Source: Acidobacteriota bacterium (GTDB taxonomy: Bacteria; Acidobacteriota; Terriglobia; Terriglobales; SCQP01). Taken from it: DNA of 35,197 bases. Shown piece after piece: positions 26,834 to 35,197 of this stretch; the first letter of the stretch is position 1, and each line of letters starts with the position of its first letter. Below the pieces are notes generated by a model. That model did no database searches. It was not told the DNA's origin and saw only the letters and a list, made by a program, of their open reading frames with translations. The translations under genes were made by a program, and so were the position numbers. The stretch lies in contig JAKAZV010000013.1 in NCBI GenBank assembly GCA_021826505.1, positions 1-35,197 on the forward strand, read 5' to 3'.

Positions 26834-28258
26834 TCAGGACCCTGCGGGGAGAGCGACTTCAGGCTGTAGCGTCACGGCCGCAAGATTGGTCGGGCGGCCT
26901 ATGCTGATATATTCGTAGCCGAACGCTTCCAGCTGACCCAGAGGAAAGAGATTGCGGCCGTCCAGCACCAGGAGACGAGTCATGCGGGCGGCCATGGCAG
27001 CCCAATCCAGGGCCAGAAATTGCGGCCATTCGGTCAGAATCAGCAGGGCTTCCGCCTGCTCGGCCACCGCTTCACCCGATTCGCAGTACTCCAGCGCAGC
27101 AGAACCCTCAGGGGGAAGCAATTCGCGGCGCGCGCGCTCCATGGCCTGGGGATCATAGACCCGGATCCGCATGCCGACCCGCAGCAGTTCGCGCACAATC
27201 ACACAGGCGGGGGAGAGGCGTATATCATCGGTGCCTGGCTTAAACGCCAGCCCCAAAACTCCCACCCGCTTGCCGTCGAGCACCCACAAGGCATCGCGCA
27301 GCTTGGCAATGAATTGCCGCGGCCGGGCGTCATTCATGGCCTGCACTTCGGCGAGCAGGCGGAAATCATAGCCCAGTTCGGCGGCGATTTCATGAAAAGC
27401 ACTCAGATCCTTGGGGAAGCAAAATCCGCCGAAGCCGATGCCGGGGCGCAAAAACTGCGGACCAATGCGCGGGTCTAGACCGATGCCGCGCAGCACTTCT
27501 TCCACATTGGCGCCGGCCAACTCGCAGAGATCGGAAATCGCATTGGCATAGGTAATCTTCAAAGACAAAAACGAGTTGGCGGCGTGCTTGATCAATTCCG
27601 CGCTGGCGGTGCTGGTGGCCAGCCAGACCGGAGCACGCCATCCGCAGGCCTGAGCCGGCCGGCCGTGCGCGGGGCAATCGAAACGGCCCTCGAGCACGGG
27701 GGCGTAGAGCGCGCGCATGCAGGCCTCCGCACCGGCATGATCGCGGCCGATAATGATGCGGTCGGGGTGAAAAAAGTCGTAAATGCCGGTGCCTTCGCGC
27801 AGAAACTCCGGATTGGAGATCACGCCGAAGGTGAAACGGCCGTGGGCATAGGTGCGCAGGGTTTTTTCAATCCGCTCGGCCGTGCGCACCGGCACCGTGC
27901 TTTTGCCGACCACCCATTTATGGCCGCGGGCGACTTCGGCAATTTGCCGCGTGACTTGCTCGACTGCCGCCATATTGGCTTTGCCATCGCGATCGGGCGG
28001 CGTGCCCACACAGACAAAGATCACTTCCGCGGCTTCAATGGCGGCGGCAATTTCGCTGGTAAATTGCAGGCGCCGGGATTGCACGCCCGCGGCCAGAACG
28101 TCCGGCAGATGTTCTTCATATATGGGTAAACGGCCCTGGCGCAAGCCAGCGATTTTTTCCTTATCGCAATCGGTGCAGATTACATCATGGCCGATATAAG
28201 CCAGACAAGCGCCTGTGGTTAACCCCACATATCCAGTGCCAATCACGCAGATTTTCAT
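26834..28258 (-). CDS. ugd: UDP-glucose 6-dehydrogenase
   Basis: MKICVIGTGYVGLTTGACLAYIGHDVICTDCDKEKIAGLRQGRLPIYEEHL, NPEFLREGTGIYDFFHPDRIIIG, ELIKHAANSFLSLKITYANAISDLCE, GIGFGGFCFPKDLSAF, VLGLAFKPGTDDIRLSPA. Confidence 0.95.
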   Translation of the reverse strand: MKICVIGTGYVGLTTGACLAYIGHDVICTDCDKEKIAGLRQGRLPIYEEHLPDVLAAGVQSRRLQFTSEIAAAIEAAEVIFVCVGTPPDRDGKANMAAVEQVTRQIAEVARGHKWVVGKSTVPVRTAERIEKTLRTYAHGRFTFGVISNPEFLREGTGIYDFFHPDRIIIGRDHAGAEACMRALYAPVLEGRFDCPAHGRPAQACGWRAPVWLATSTASAELIKHAANSFLSLKITYANAISDLCELAGANVEEVLRGIGLDPRIGPQFLRPGIGFGGFCFPKDLSAFHEIAAELGYDFRLLAEVQAMNDARPRQFIAKLRDALWVLDGKRVGVLGLAFKPGTDDIRLSPACVIVRELLRVGMRIRVYDPQAMERARRELLPPEGSAALEYCESGEAVAEQAEALLILTEWPQFLALDWAAMAARMTRLLVLDGRNLFPLGQLEAFGYEYISIGRPTNLAAVTLQPEVALPAGS

Positions 28259-28494
28259 ACTGTTTTGGCCGCCTTACGAACGCAGACCTATTGATTATGC
28301 CATGGCCAGCCGGGCTGACCGTTTTCACTTCAGGCATGATTCGCAGTGGCATAGCCCAATCTTGAACGTCCCGAGTCATGGGAGTTTTATATTTTCATAA
28401 AAGGAAAATCTATTCTGCAATGAAACCCAAATCGCAGCATAATGAGAGTACCTAACGGCTTTTGCAGTGCAAAGAAAGCCATTACCGTGAGGAG

Positions 28495-29439
28495 ATGATG
28501 ACAACAATTACACAGACAAAAAAGCGTTGGCTGAAAGTCGGAACGGCCAGTTTCGCTCTCATAGCCCTCGGGCTAGGCAGCAGCGGATGCAAGAGAAAGA
28601 GCGCCCAGGACACACAACTACAGACCACCATCAGCAATCGGCTGGCGGCGGACCCCGCCCTGCAGGGACTCAATATTCAGGATCGGGTAAAGGGCGGCGT
28701 GGTAACCCTGACCGGGACCGCGCAAAATTACCAGCAACTCCAGGCAGCTTCGCAGGATGCGCAAATGCCCGGAGTGAGCAAAATTGTCAACCAGATCTCA
28801 ACTGTCAGCACGCCCGGAGTTCAGGCGGGCAATTCCGGCAATCAGGGGAATCAGGCAAATCCCCGGCCGGCTATGGCACGCCCCACTCCTGTGACTGCCC
28901 AAACGACCGCCGCGGCTCCCGTCATACGCTGGATCCAGGTGCCGGCGGGAACAAACCTGATGGTTCGCATCAATCAGCCGCTGGCCTCGAACCTGGCCCA
29001 TGCCGGCGAAACCTTCAGTGGCCGGGTTGAGCGGACGGTAACGGTACGCGGACATCGCATTATTCCCTCCGGCGCCGCGGTGCAAGGGGTGGTGGTGTAT
29101 GCCCATTCAGCCGGTCATTTTCGCGGCCGTTCCGGCCTGCGGCTGCGTCTGAACCAGATTACGATCCGGGGCCGGGCTTATGCCATGCAGACTTCGATCT
29201 GGCAAAAATTCACCTACGCCCGGGGCAAGCGCAGCGCGATTGCGATTGGCGGCGGGGCCGGCCTGGGCGCGTTGGTGGGCGCGCTGGCGGGCGGCGGCAA
29301 AGGCGCCGCGATCGGCGGCGCGATCGGAGCGGGCACGGGCACCGCGGTGCAAGGCTTGACGCATCCGCCGGAGATCCGCTTGCCGGCGGAAACCGGATTG
29401 CAATTTCAACTTGCCCGGAGCATTCAAGTCGAGCAGTAA
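28495..29439 (+). CDS. BON-domain lipoprotein with TrbI/conjugal-like beta region and glycine zipper
   Basis: Lipobox-like LGSSGCKRK; DTQLQTTISNRLAADPALQGLNIQDRVKGGVVTLTGTAQNYQQLQAASQDAQMPGVSKIVNQISTV (BON). GGGAGLGALVGALAGGGKGAAIGGAIGAGTG near the C-terminus. RBS gtgaggag before ATG at 28495. Confidence 0.8.
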   Translation: MMTTITQTKKRWLKVGTASFALIALGLGSSGCKRKSAQDTQLQTTISNRLAADPALQGLNIQDRVKGGVVTLTGTAQNYQQLQAASQDAQMPGVSKIVNQISTVSTPGVQAGNSGNQGNQANPRPAMARPTPVTAQTTAAAPVIRWIQVPAGTNLMVRINQPLASNLAHAGETFSGRVERTVTVRGHRIIPSGAAVQGVVVYAHSAGHFRGRSGLRLRLNQITIRGRAYAMQTSIWQKFTYARGKRSAIAIGGGAGLGALVGALAGGGKGAAIGGAIGAGTGTAVQGLTHPPEIRLPAETGLQFQLARSIQVEQ

Positions 29440-29441
29440 AT

Positions 29442-29472
29442 AAAAAAGGGCGGCCTACGGCCGCCCTTTTTT
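29442..29472. terminator. Bidirectional intrinsic terminator between convergent genes
   Basis: AAAAAAGGGCGGCC-TAC-GGCCGCCCTTTTTT, a perfect GC stem flanked by A6/T6, immediately after the stop of the + gene and before the stop of the - gene. Confidence 0.93.
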
Positions 29473-29490
29473 ACACGTTCAGGATGGAAA

Positions 29491-30315
29491 CTATTGCGCC
29501 GAAGCCGCGGCTTTGGCCTTGGCGGCGGCTACCGCTTTGCTGACCGCCAGCGAGCGGTTAAACCAGTGATTGGCTTTTGCCAGATACACCTTGCTTTGCT
29601 TCGCATTCCCGCAGGTAAGATCGGCGTCTTCGCGGTAGAGCAAATTCATGTAGGTCATGGCGTTGACGTATTGCGGATTAATTTCCAGTGCCTTATGCAT
29701 CATCTGCAGTCCCTGCTGCACCTTGGGCAGGTTTTGCGCCGCCAGTTTTTTACAAGCCTGAATCACTTTACGGGGCGTGCCGGGAGTGATGAAGGACTTG
29801 GTGGGATTGGTGATGCCGAAGCCTTCGCGAGCGGCAATGCGGGGCTTGTAGGAAGCATTCCAGTCAATCACCCCGATCGTGTAGTACGGATCGGGATTAT
29901 TGGGCGCGATTTGAATCTGCTGGTTGTAATATTTTTCGGCTTGCTTCATTTTGCCCATGCCGAAATAAATGGAAGCGATTCCCGCCACGGCATTGGCATT
30001 GTTTGGCTGCCGTTTCAGAATGCTGGAATAAGCCCGAATGGCCTGCTGGCCGAGCCGGAGATTGTCGGGTGAAGGATTGTTGGGAACGAACTGCGTCTGG
30101 TAGGTCGTGGCCAGAAATAAACGCGCGGTCAACAGCGTGGGATCAAGCCGGACGGCTTCCTTGAAGTGCTGGGCGGCGGCGCTGAACTGGGCCGATTTGT
30201 AGGAGCGCACGCCCTTATTGAGCTGATCGCGGGCCTTCAATTTGTCACAGCCCGCCAGTAAAATAAATGCGCCCGTCAGCACGGCACAAATCACCAGGGT
30301 TGCCAATCGTTTCAT
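29491..30315 (-). CDS. TPR-repeat lipoprotein
   Basis: Lipobox-like ILLAGCDK; TPR-like SAAAQHFKEAVRLDPTLLTARLFLATTYQ, RAYSSILKRQPNNANAVAGIASIYFGMGKMKQAEKYYNQQIQIAPNNPDPYYTIG. Confidence 0.85.
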   Translation of the reverse strand: MKRLATLVICAVLTGAFILLAGCDKLKARDQLNKGVRSYKSAQFSAAAQHFKEAVRLDPTLLTARLFLATTYQTQFVPNNPSPDNLRLGQQAIRAYSSILKRQPNNANAVAGIASIYFGMGKMKQAEKYYNQQIQIAPNNPDPYYTIGVIDWNASYKPRIAAREGFGITNPTKSFITPGTPRKVIQACKKLAAQNLPKVQQGLQMMHKALEINPQYVNAMTYMNLLYREDADLTCGNAKQSKVYLAKANHWFNRSLAVSKAVAAAKAKAAASAQ

Positions 30316-30372
30316 AATCCAAATCTCCTCTGTAAGCTTAGTTCCGGGCCGGGATGGGCCGCGATCGGAGCC

Positions 30373-30804
30373 TCAGTGTCCGGCCAGCATTTTCGGGGTC
30401 AGGATGCCAACTTTAATGGTGGGGTCGACGCCTTTGGCAATATCCACCACGCGGGCCACGGCGGCAAAGGGAATGTCCTTATCGGCATGAACAAACATGA
30501 CTTTTTCCGCCCGGGTCTTATAAATCGCCTCCAGCTGATCGCCCAGGGTTTTCCAGGTCACCGCGGTCTGATTGATCATGACTTTGCCGCCATCAAGCAC
30601 CTGCACAACGATGGTGGCGTTATTTTGCGGCGTCTGTTTGTGTTTGTGATGATTGGGCTGGGGCACCAGGGTATGCAGGCCATGCGGCTTGAGGGGTGTG
30701 ATCACCATGAAGATGATGATGATCACCAGCAACACATCGATGAGAGGGGTGACGTTGATATCTGAACTGGGGCCGCCCTTTTTTCCGCCCACTGACATTG
30801 CCAT
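30373..30804 (-). CDS. exbD: ExbD/TolR family biopolymer transport protein (copy 2 in operon order)
   Basis: GPSSDINVTPLIDVLLVIIIIFMVITPL; KVMFVHADKDIPFAAVARVVDIAKG. Confidence 0.94.
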   Translation of the reverse strand: MAMSVGGKKGGPSSDINVTPLIDVLLVIIIIFMVITPLKPHGLHTLVPQPNHHKHKQTPQNNATIVVQVLDGGKVMINQTAVTWKTLGDQLEAIYKTRAEKVMFVHADKDIPFAAVARVVDIAKGVDPTIKVGILTPKMLAGH

Positions 30805-30894
30805 AATGAATTCTCCTGATAACCGCCAAAGAACAGACGGCGAATTTAACCGTCCGCCTGTCCCGGCCAGCGAGCCGGCACAGGCCGTTTCGGC

Positions 30895-31335
30895 TTACTG
30901 CCCGACAATCACATTGCCATTGGCGTCAACTTTTTGAGTTTCCAGACCCAGCCGCGATACGCCCGCGTCCCGGACCGCGTCCACCACCTTGGCCACGCTT
31001 TGAAAGTCGGCGCGGGCATCGGCTTTGACGTAAACCGTTTTATTCAGGCGTTTTTTCAAGGCTTTACGCACCTGATCCGTGAGCGCGGCCGAAGAAACCA
31101 TCCGGTTTTCCAGAAACACCCGGCCATCGCGTCCAATCGCGACGATAATGGCATTGGTTTTGCTGGCATTGGGCATACGCACCGCATTCTGGGCATCGAC
31201 CAGCGTGACGTTGATGCCTTTGGTCAGCATGGGAGTAACGACCATGAAAATAATCAGCAGAACCAGCATCACGTCCACCAGGGGAGTGACGTTGATATCA
31301 GAATTCACTTCCACGCGTTGTTTGGGTAATGCCAT
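30895..31335 (-). CDS. exbD: ExbD/TolR family biopolymer transport protein (copy 1 in operon order)
   Basis: VEVNSDINVTPLVDVMLVLLIIFMVVTPM; TVYVKADARADFQSVAKVVDAVRDAGV. Confidence 0.94.
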   Translation of the reverse strand: MALPKQRVEVNSDINVTPLVDVMLVLLIIFMVVTPMLTKGINVTLVDAQNAVRMPNASKTNAIIVAIGRDGRVFLENRMVSSAALTDQVRKALKKRLNKTVYVKADARADFQSVAKVVDAVRDAGVSRLGLETQKVDANGNVIVGQ

Positions 31336-31416
31336 AACAGCCTCACGATCCAGGATTTCGTCATGCCTGCACAGTCACGGACAATTTCAGCCTGCCGGCG
31401 CCGCGCGCCATCGAGG

Positions 31417-31446
31417 GCGCCGCGCGGCTTTAAAGCCACGCGGCGC
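31417..31446 (-). repeat. Strong intercistronic hairpin between exbB and exbD
   Basis: gcgccgcgcggcttt / aaagccacgcggcgc. In minus-strand RNA: GCGCCGCGUGGCU-UUAA-AGCCGCGCGGCGC, 13 bp with one U-G wobble. Confidence 0.75.
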
Positions 31447-31481
31447 GAAGGAGGATGCGGCACAATCCCAGCGCGGGCTGC

Positions 31482-32210
31482 CTACTTGCGCACCGCCGAG
31501 CGGCCGGAACGCTTGAGGAAGTAGTCCACCAATTCGCTCGAGGAATTATCCATTTCAATATCGAATGCCTCGACCTTGCTGGTGAAATAGTTATAAGCCC
31601 AAACCGCGGGAACCGCGACAAACAGACCGAACGCGGTGGTGATCAGAGCTTCCGAAATACCTCCGGCGACGGCGGCGATACCCGTGGTGTTGGTCTGGCT
31701 GATGGAGGTGAAGGCGTGAATGATGCCCAGCACCGTGCCGAACAGCCCTACGAACGGGCCGGTGGCGCCGATGGTGGCCAGCGAACCCAGGCCGCGTTTG
31801 AGCTCGGCATGTTCGATGGCTTCGGCGCGGTCCAGAGCGCGGCGGGAAGCTTCGATCTGTTCGCCGGGCACATCGCTGCCGGGATCATGAGCTTGAAATT
31901 CCGCCAGACCGGCGGTCACCACTTTGGCCAGATGGCTTTTCTTATTGCGCTCGGCGATTTTGAAAGCCTCATCGAGGCGTCCATTTTTGAGCGCCCCGGC
32001 CACCGCGGGAGCAAACTCACGCGACTGCCGGCGAGCGGCTGAATACACCAGCCAGCGGTCCACCATGACGCCGATCGAAATGACCGACATGATGAAAAGC
32101 ACAACCACGACGGCCTTGGCGGCAAAACCCATCTGATGCCAGAGGCCGACGAAGTCAAAACTGACAGATCCCCCATGGGACTGCAGGAAAAAGTAGATCG
32201 CGTACAACAT
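31482..32210 (-). CDS. exbB: MotA/TolQ/ExbB proton channel family protein
   Basis: FIMSVISIGVMVDRWLVYSAA, GLGSLATIGATGPFVGLFGTVLGIIHAFTSISQTNTTGIAAVAGGISEALITTAFGLFVAVPAVWAYNYF. Confidence 0.95.
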   Translation of the reverse strand: MLYAIYFFLQSHGGSVSFDFVGLWHQMGFAAKAVVVVLFIMSVISIGVMVDRWLVYSAARRQSREFAPAVAGALKNGRLDEAFKIAERNKKSHLAKVVTAGLAEFQAHDPGSDVPGEQIEASRRALDRAEAIEHAELKRGLGSLATIGATGPFVGLFGTVLGIIHAFTSISQTNTTGIAAVAGGISEALITTAFGLFVAVPAVWAYNYFTSKVEAFDIEMDNSSSELVDYFLKRSGRSAVRK

Positions 32211-32346
32211 GCAGGGTGCCTATCCTCCTCGAAAATAATAGCCTGATTGTTACCAAAAACGTTGCCGACAGCACCAGCTTGGGCGGAAAGTCCGGCCCAG
32301 GCTGAACGAATCCGCCATGGCGGCTTGCACAATGCCCGCCCCCATA

Positions 32347-33066
32347 TCAATCGCCCAGGGTGAAATTCACCCGGATTATTGAATCCACTTTCACCGGCAC
32401 GCCATTCAGCAGCGTGGGAGCGTAGCGCCAGGTGCGCACCGCCTGCATCGCGGCACTCACCAAAAGTGCCGGGCCGCTGACGACCGATAAATTTTGAATC
32501 GTGCCATCCTTGGCAATGATGGCATGCAGCACCACCACGCCCTGAATATGGGCGGCCTTGGCAATCGACGGATATTCGACCGCTTCTCCACTGATCTTCT
32601 TGGCGGCCAGCACATTACCGCCAATCCGGACAATCGAAGGAGTGGGCGGGGGCGGGGCCGGTGCGGTGCCGGTTCCACCCAGAATTCCGTTGTATACGCC
32701 CGAGCCTGAACCCGGCAGGCTGCCCACCACGCCGACCGGAGCGGGAGGCGGGGGCGCGGTTTCCTTGATCATGGCGATCTTTTTAGGAATTTTTTTGGGC
32801 GCGATCAGCTGGCCATTTTTGATCTGGCTGAAGATCTTATGCACCACTTTTGGCATCGGCGGCGGGGGCGGCGGGGGTGGGGGGGGCGGCGGCGGGGGCT
32901 GCATGAACGAGGTAAAAATCGAAGCCGGCAGCACCTGGGTATAGATCAGCGGAATGATGACTAGAACCAGGATCACGCCAACCTGAATGGCGAGCGAAAT
33001 CGCCATTGTCAACGGTTTTTTGGTCTTCGCCCGATTGCCGGAGACCACTAAGCTTTGTTCAAACAT
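32347..33066 (-). CDS. tonB: TonB energy-transducer family protein with polyproline segment
   Basis: N-terminal TM, MQ followed by 14 Pro codons, and TonB C-terminal domain AKKISGEAVEYPSIAKAAHIQGVVVLHAIIAKDGTIQNLSVVSGPALLVSAAMQAVRTWRYAPTLLNGVPVKVDSIIRVNFTLG. Confidence 0.94.
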   Translation of the reverse strand: MFEQSLVVSGNRAKTKKPLTMAISLAIQVGVILVLVIIPLIYTQVLPASIFTSFMQPPPPPPPPPPPPPPMPKVVHKIFSQIKNGQLIAPKKIPKKIAMIKETAPPPPAPVGVVGSLPGSGSGVYNGILGGTGTAPAPPPPTPSIVRIGGNVLAAKKISGEAVEYPSIAKAAHIQGVVVLHAIIAKDGTIQNLSVVSGPALLVSAAMQAVRTWRYAPTLLNGVPVKVDSIIRVNFTLGD

Positions 33067-33089
33067 AGCTCACCTCAATCCCTACGCGG

Positions 33090-34337
33090 CTATTTGCCCC
33101 GGTCGGCCCGCTTGCCCGCCGGTTTCACTTCGCTCTCGGGCCGCCCCGCCGCTACCGCCCGCAAGGGGCGCTGGCGGCGATTACGCCAGTCAATGTAGGC
33201 CACCATCATGGGCGCGGCCACGGCGATCGAAGAATACGTGCCGACTAGAATGCCAAAAGTCATGGCAAAGGAAAAGCCCCTTAGCACTTCCCCGCCCAGA
33301 ACCAACAGCGAGAGCACCGAAAGAAAGGTCAAGCCCGAGGTCAGCACCGTCCGGCTCAGGGTCTGATTGATGCTCTTATTCACCACATCGGCCAGCTTTT
33401 CGCGCCGCAAAATCCGCAAATTTTCGCGCACCCGGTCAAAGACCACGATCGTATCATTCATGGAATAACCGACCAAGGTCAAAAACGCGGCAATGACGGT
33501 CAAATCGATGGGAATCCGGAAAAGTGAAAACATGCCAAGCGTGATCAGCACATCATGGAAGACCGCAACCACGGCCGCGACGCCATAAATCCACTCAAAA
33601 CGCAGGGCGATGTAAATCAGCATGCCGAGCAAGGCCAGCAAGACAGCCTTGACCGCCTGGCCACGCAGCTGGGCGCCCACCTCCGGCCCCACAATATTGA
33701 CGCTGCGAATGGAAAACGGGCCCAGAAAGAAGGCGGTTTGCATCTGCTGCAATAAACTCGCGCTCATGCCGGGAATCGCGGCCAGGGCCTGAAACGAGGG
33801 CACCAGCCCATCCCACCGGCGGTCACGGTACTGGCGTAAAACCAGCTCGGCAAATTGCGTATATTTGGCCTGAGCCTGCGGATCTCCCTGGGCCACATAG
33901 CCGCTGGGATCTTTCTGCATCAGCCACACTGCCAGGCCCTGAGGACTGATGTTGTTCAGATCCAGTTTTCCCTGGGGCTGGCCCAAAACGGAGTAGAGCG
34001 CTTTTTCGATATCCTGACGGCCTTTTTCCAGATCGGCCTGTCTGAGGTGGGAGAGCGGCACAGAAATCAATACTTCCGTACCTCCGGTTCCACCCACCGG
34101 CTGGATGGTGCTGGCGCCCAAACCGATTTTTTCCAATCCCGCACGAACCTGACCCAAGGGAGCGGGATGGCTGAATTTAACATCCACCATGGTGCCTCCC
34201 GTAAAGTCTATGCCCAGCTTGGGGCCATGTTCGATTGCCAATGACGCCATGCCAACCACAAAAAGAATCATCGTCAGGGTGAGAAAGTACCACTTCTTGC
34301 CCAGAAAATCTATATTCGTTTGCTTGAAAAATTCCAT
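33090..34337 (-). CDS. secF: Protein translocase subunit SecF
   Basis: LGIDFTGGTMVDVKF, VGPEVGAQLRGQAVKAVLLALLGMLIYIALRFEWIYGVAAVVAVFHDVLITLGMFSLFRIPIDLTVIAAFLTLVGYSMNDTIVVFDRVREN. Start at 34337 (MEFFKQTNIDFLGKKWYF). Confidence 0.95.
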   Translation of the reverse strand: MEFFKQTNIDFLGKKWYFLTLTMILFVVGMASLAIEHGPKLGIDFTGGTMVDVKFSHPAPLGQVRAGLEKIGLGASTIQPVGGTGGTEVLISVPLSHLRQADLEKGRQDIEKALYSVLGQPQGKLDLNNISPQGLAVWLMQKDPSGYVAQGDPQAQAKYTQFAELVLRQYRDRRWDGLVPSFQALAAIPGMSASLLQQMQTAFFLGPFSIRSVNIVGPEVGAQLRGQAVKAVLLALLGMLIYIALRFEWIYGVAAVVAVFHDVLITLGMFSLFRIPIDLTVIAAFLTLVGYSMNDTIVVFDRVRENLRILRREKLADVVNKSINQTLSRTVLTSGLTFLSVLSLLVLGGEVLRGFSFAMTFGILVGTYSSIAVAAPMMVAYIDWRNRRQRPLRAVAAGRPESEVKPAGKRADRGK

Positions 34338-34567
34338 GCTCAATCGGCCCTTGAAAAATGTTTTGGCTCCATTTGAAAAGCCAGCGCCGCGGGCATTCGG
34401 GATTGCCAAAGGCAACGAATTGGCTCATATGCCGTCTCCGTGCATATAGACACCAACCGGCCCAAGCGGGTTCCCGAAACAGGCCGCGGAATGATCCGGA
34501 TCAAACTCATACTTTTTCCACTTTGCCCAAGCCGGGAATCAGCGCTCGCATCCGCATCCCCGGCCGC

Positions 34568-35197
34568 TTAAATGCTCAACTCAGCTCCCCGCGGCAGGCG
34601 CATTAATTCGAAATCAAAGATCACGCGCGAGACAAAGACCGCGGTGAACAGATTGGCAATCAGACCCGCCGTCAAGGTTAAAGCAAAGCCCTTGACGTCG
34701 GCCGTGCCGAACAAGTACAGGATAATGGCCGAAACCACGGTAGTGACGTGGGTATCGAGAATGGTGGTAAAGGCCCGGCTGAAGCCGACATCCACGGCCG
34801 AGGCCATGGCTTTGCCGTTGCGCCTTTCCTCGCGGATTCTCTCAAAAATCAGGACGTTCGAATCCACCGCCATACCGATCGTCAAAATGATGCCGGCGAT
34901 GCCCGGCAGGGTGAGCGTGGCGCTGACCCAGGCCATATAGGCCATCAAAATCACCAGATTGAGAACCAGCGCCAGCACCGCATTGATGCCCGCGCCCTTG
35001 TAATAGACCAGCATGAAGCCGGCTACCAGCACGAAACCGGTGAGCGCGGCCAGAATGCCATCGTGAATGGAATCGGCGCCGAGCGATGGTCCTACGACCT
35101 CTTCTTCCAGGTAAGAAATGCCCGCCGGCAACGCGCCGGAGCGCAAAACGAGGGCCAGATCGGACGCCGCCTGCTGCGAGAAGTTGCCGGTAATGCG
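34568..35197 (-). CDS. secD: Protein translocase subunit SecD, N-terminus cut by window edge
   Basis: LVLRSGALPAGISYLEEEVVGPSLGADSIHDGILAALTGFVLVAGFMLVYYKGAG, LTLPGIAGIILTIGMAVDSNVLIFERIREE. The frame stays open to the window end. Confidence 0.95.
   Translation of the reverse strand, partial: RITGNFSQQAASDLALVLRSGALPAGISYLEEEVVGPSLGADSIHDGILAALTGFVLVAGFMLVYYKGAGINAVLALVLNLVILMAYMAWVSATLTLPGIAGIILTIGMAVDSNVLIFERIREERRNGKAMASAVDVGFSRAFTTILDTHVTTVVSAIILYLFGTADVKGFALTLTAGLIANLFTAVFVSRVIFDFELMRLPRGAELSI

Overview
A high-GC chromosomal window. Gene content and style (tandem ExbD, TonB/TPR operon, divergent SecF) suggest Acidobacteria or a relative, but I could not verify taxonomy. Most of it is housekeeping: hemH, gpsA-plsY, ftsY, ribD-ribE, tsaE, nnr (NAD(P)HX repair), ugd and secF/secD. 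It also carries envelope and transport genes: an RND efflux pair, TonB-ExbB-ExbD-ExbD-TPR, and penicillin acylase, LemA and TPM proteins. An ECF sigma/anti-sigma unit sits beside an Arg-rich DUF3106-like protein. The most unusual part is the left end (229-5031). There, a GH78 alpha-L-rhamnosidase-like gene is followed on the same strand by one BMC-H microcompartment shell protein and an acylating aldehyde dehydrogenase. The dehydrogenase has a long C-terminal tail holding a probable encapsulation helix and a second EutQ/EutT-like short module. No vertex protein, PduL or aldolase is visible, so this looks like a minimal or satellite rhamnose-linked microcompartment cluster. Several strong intergenic inverted repeats are also present. 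No tRNA, rRNA, CRISPR, transposase or phage gene was recognised.
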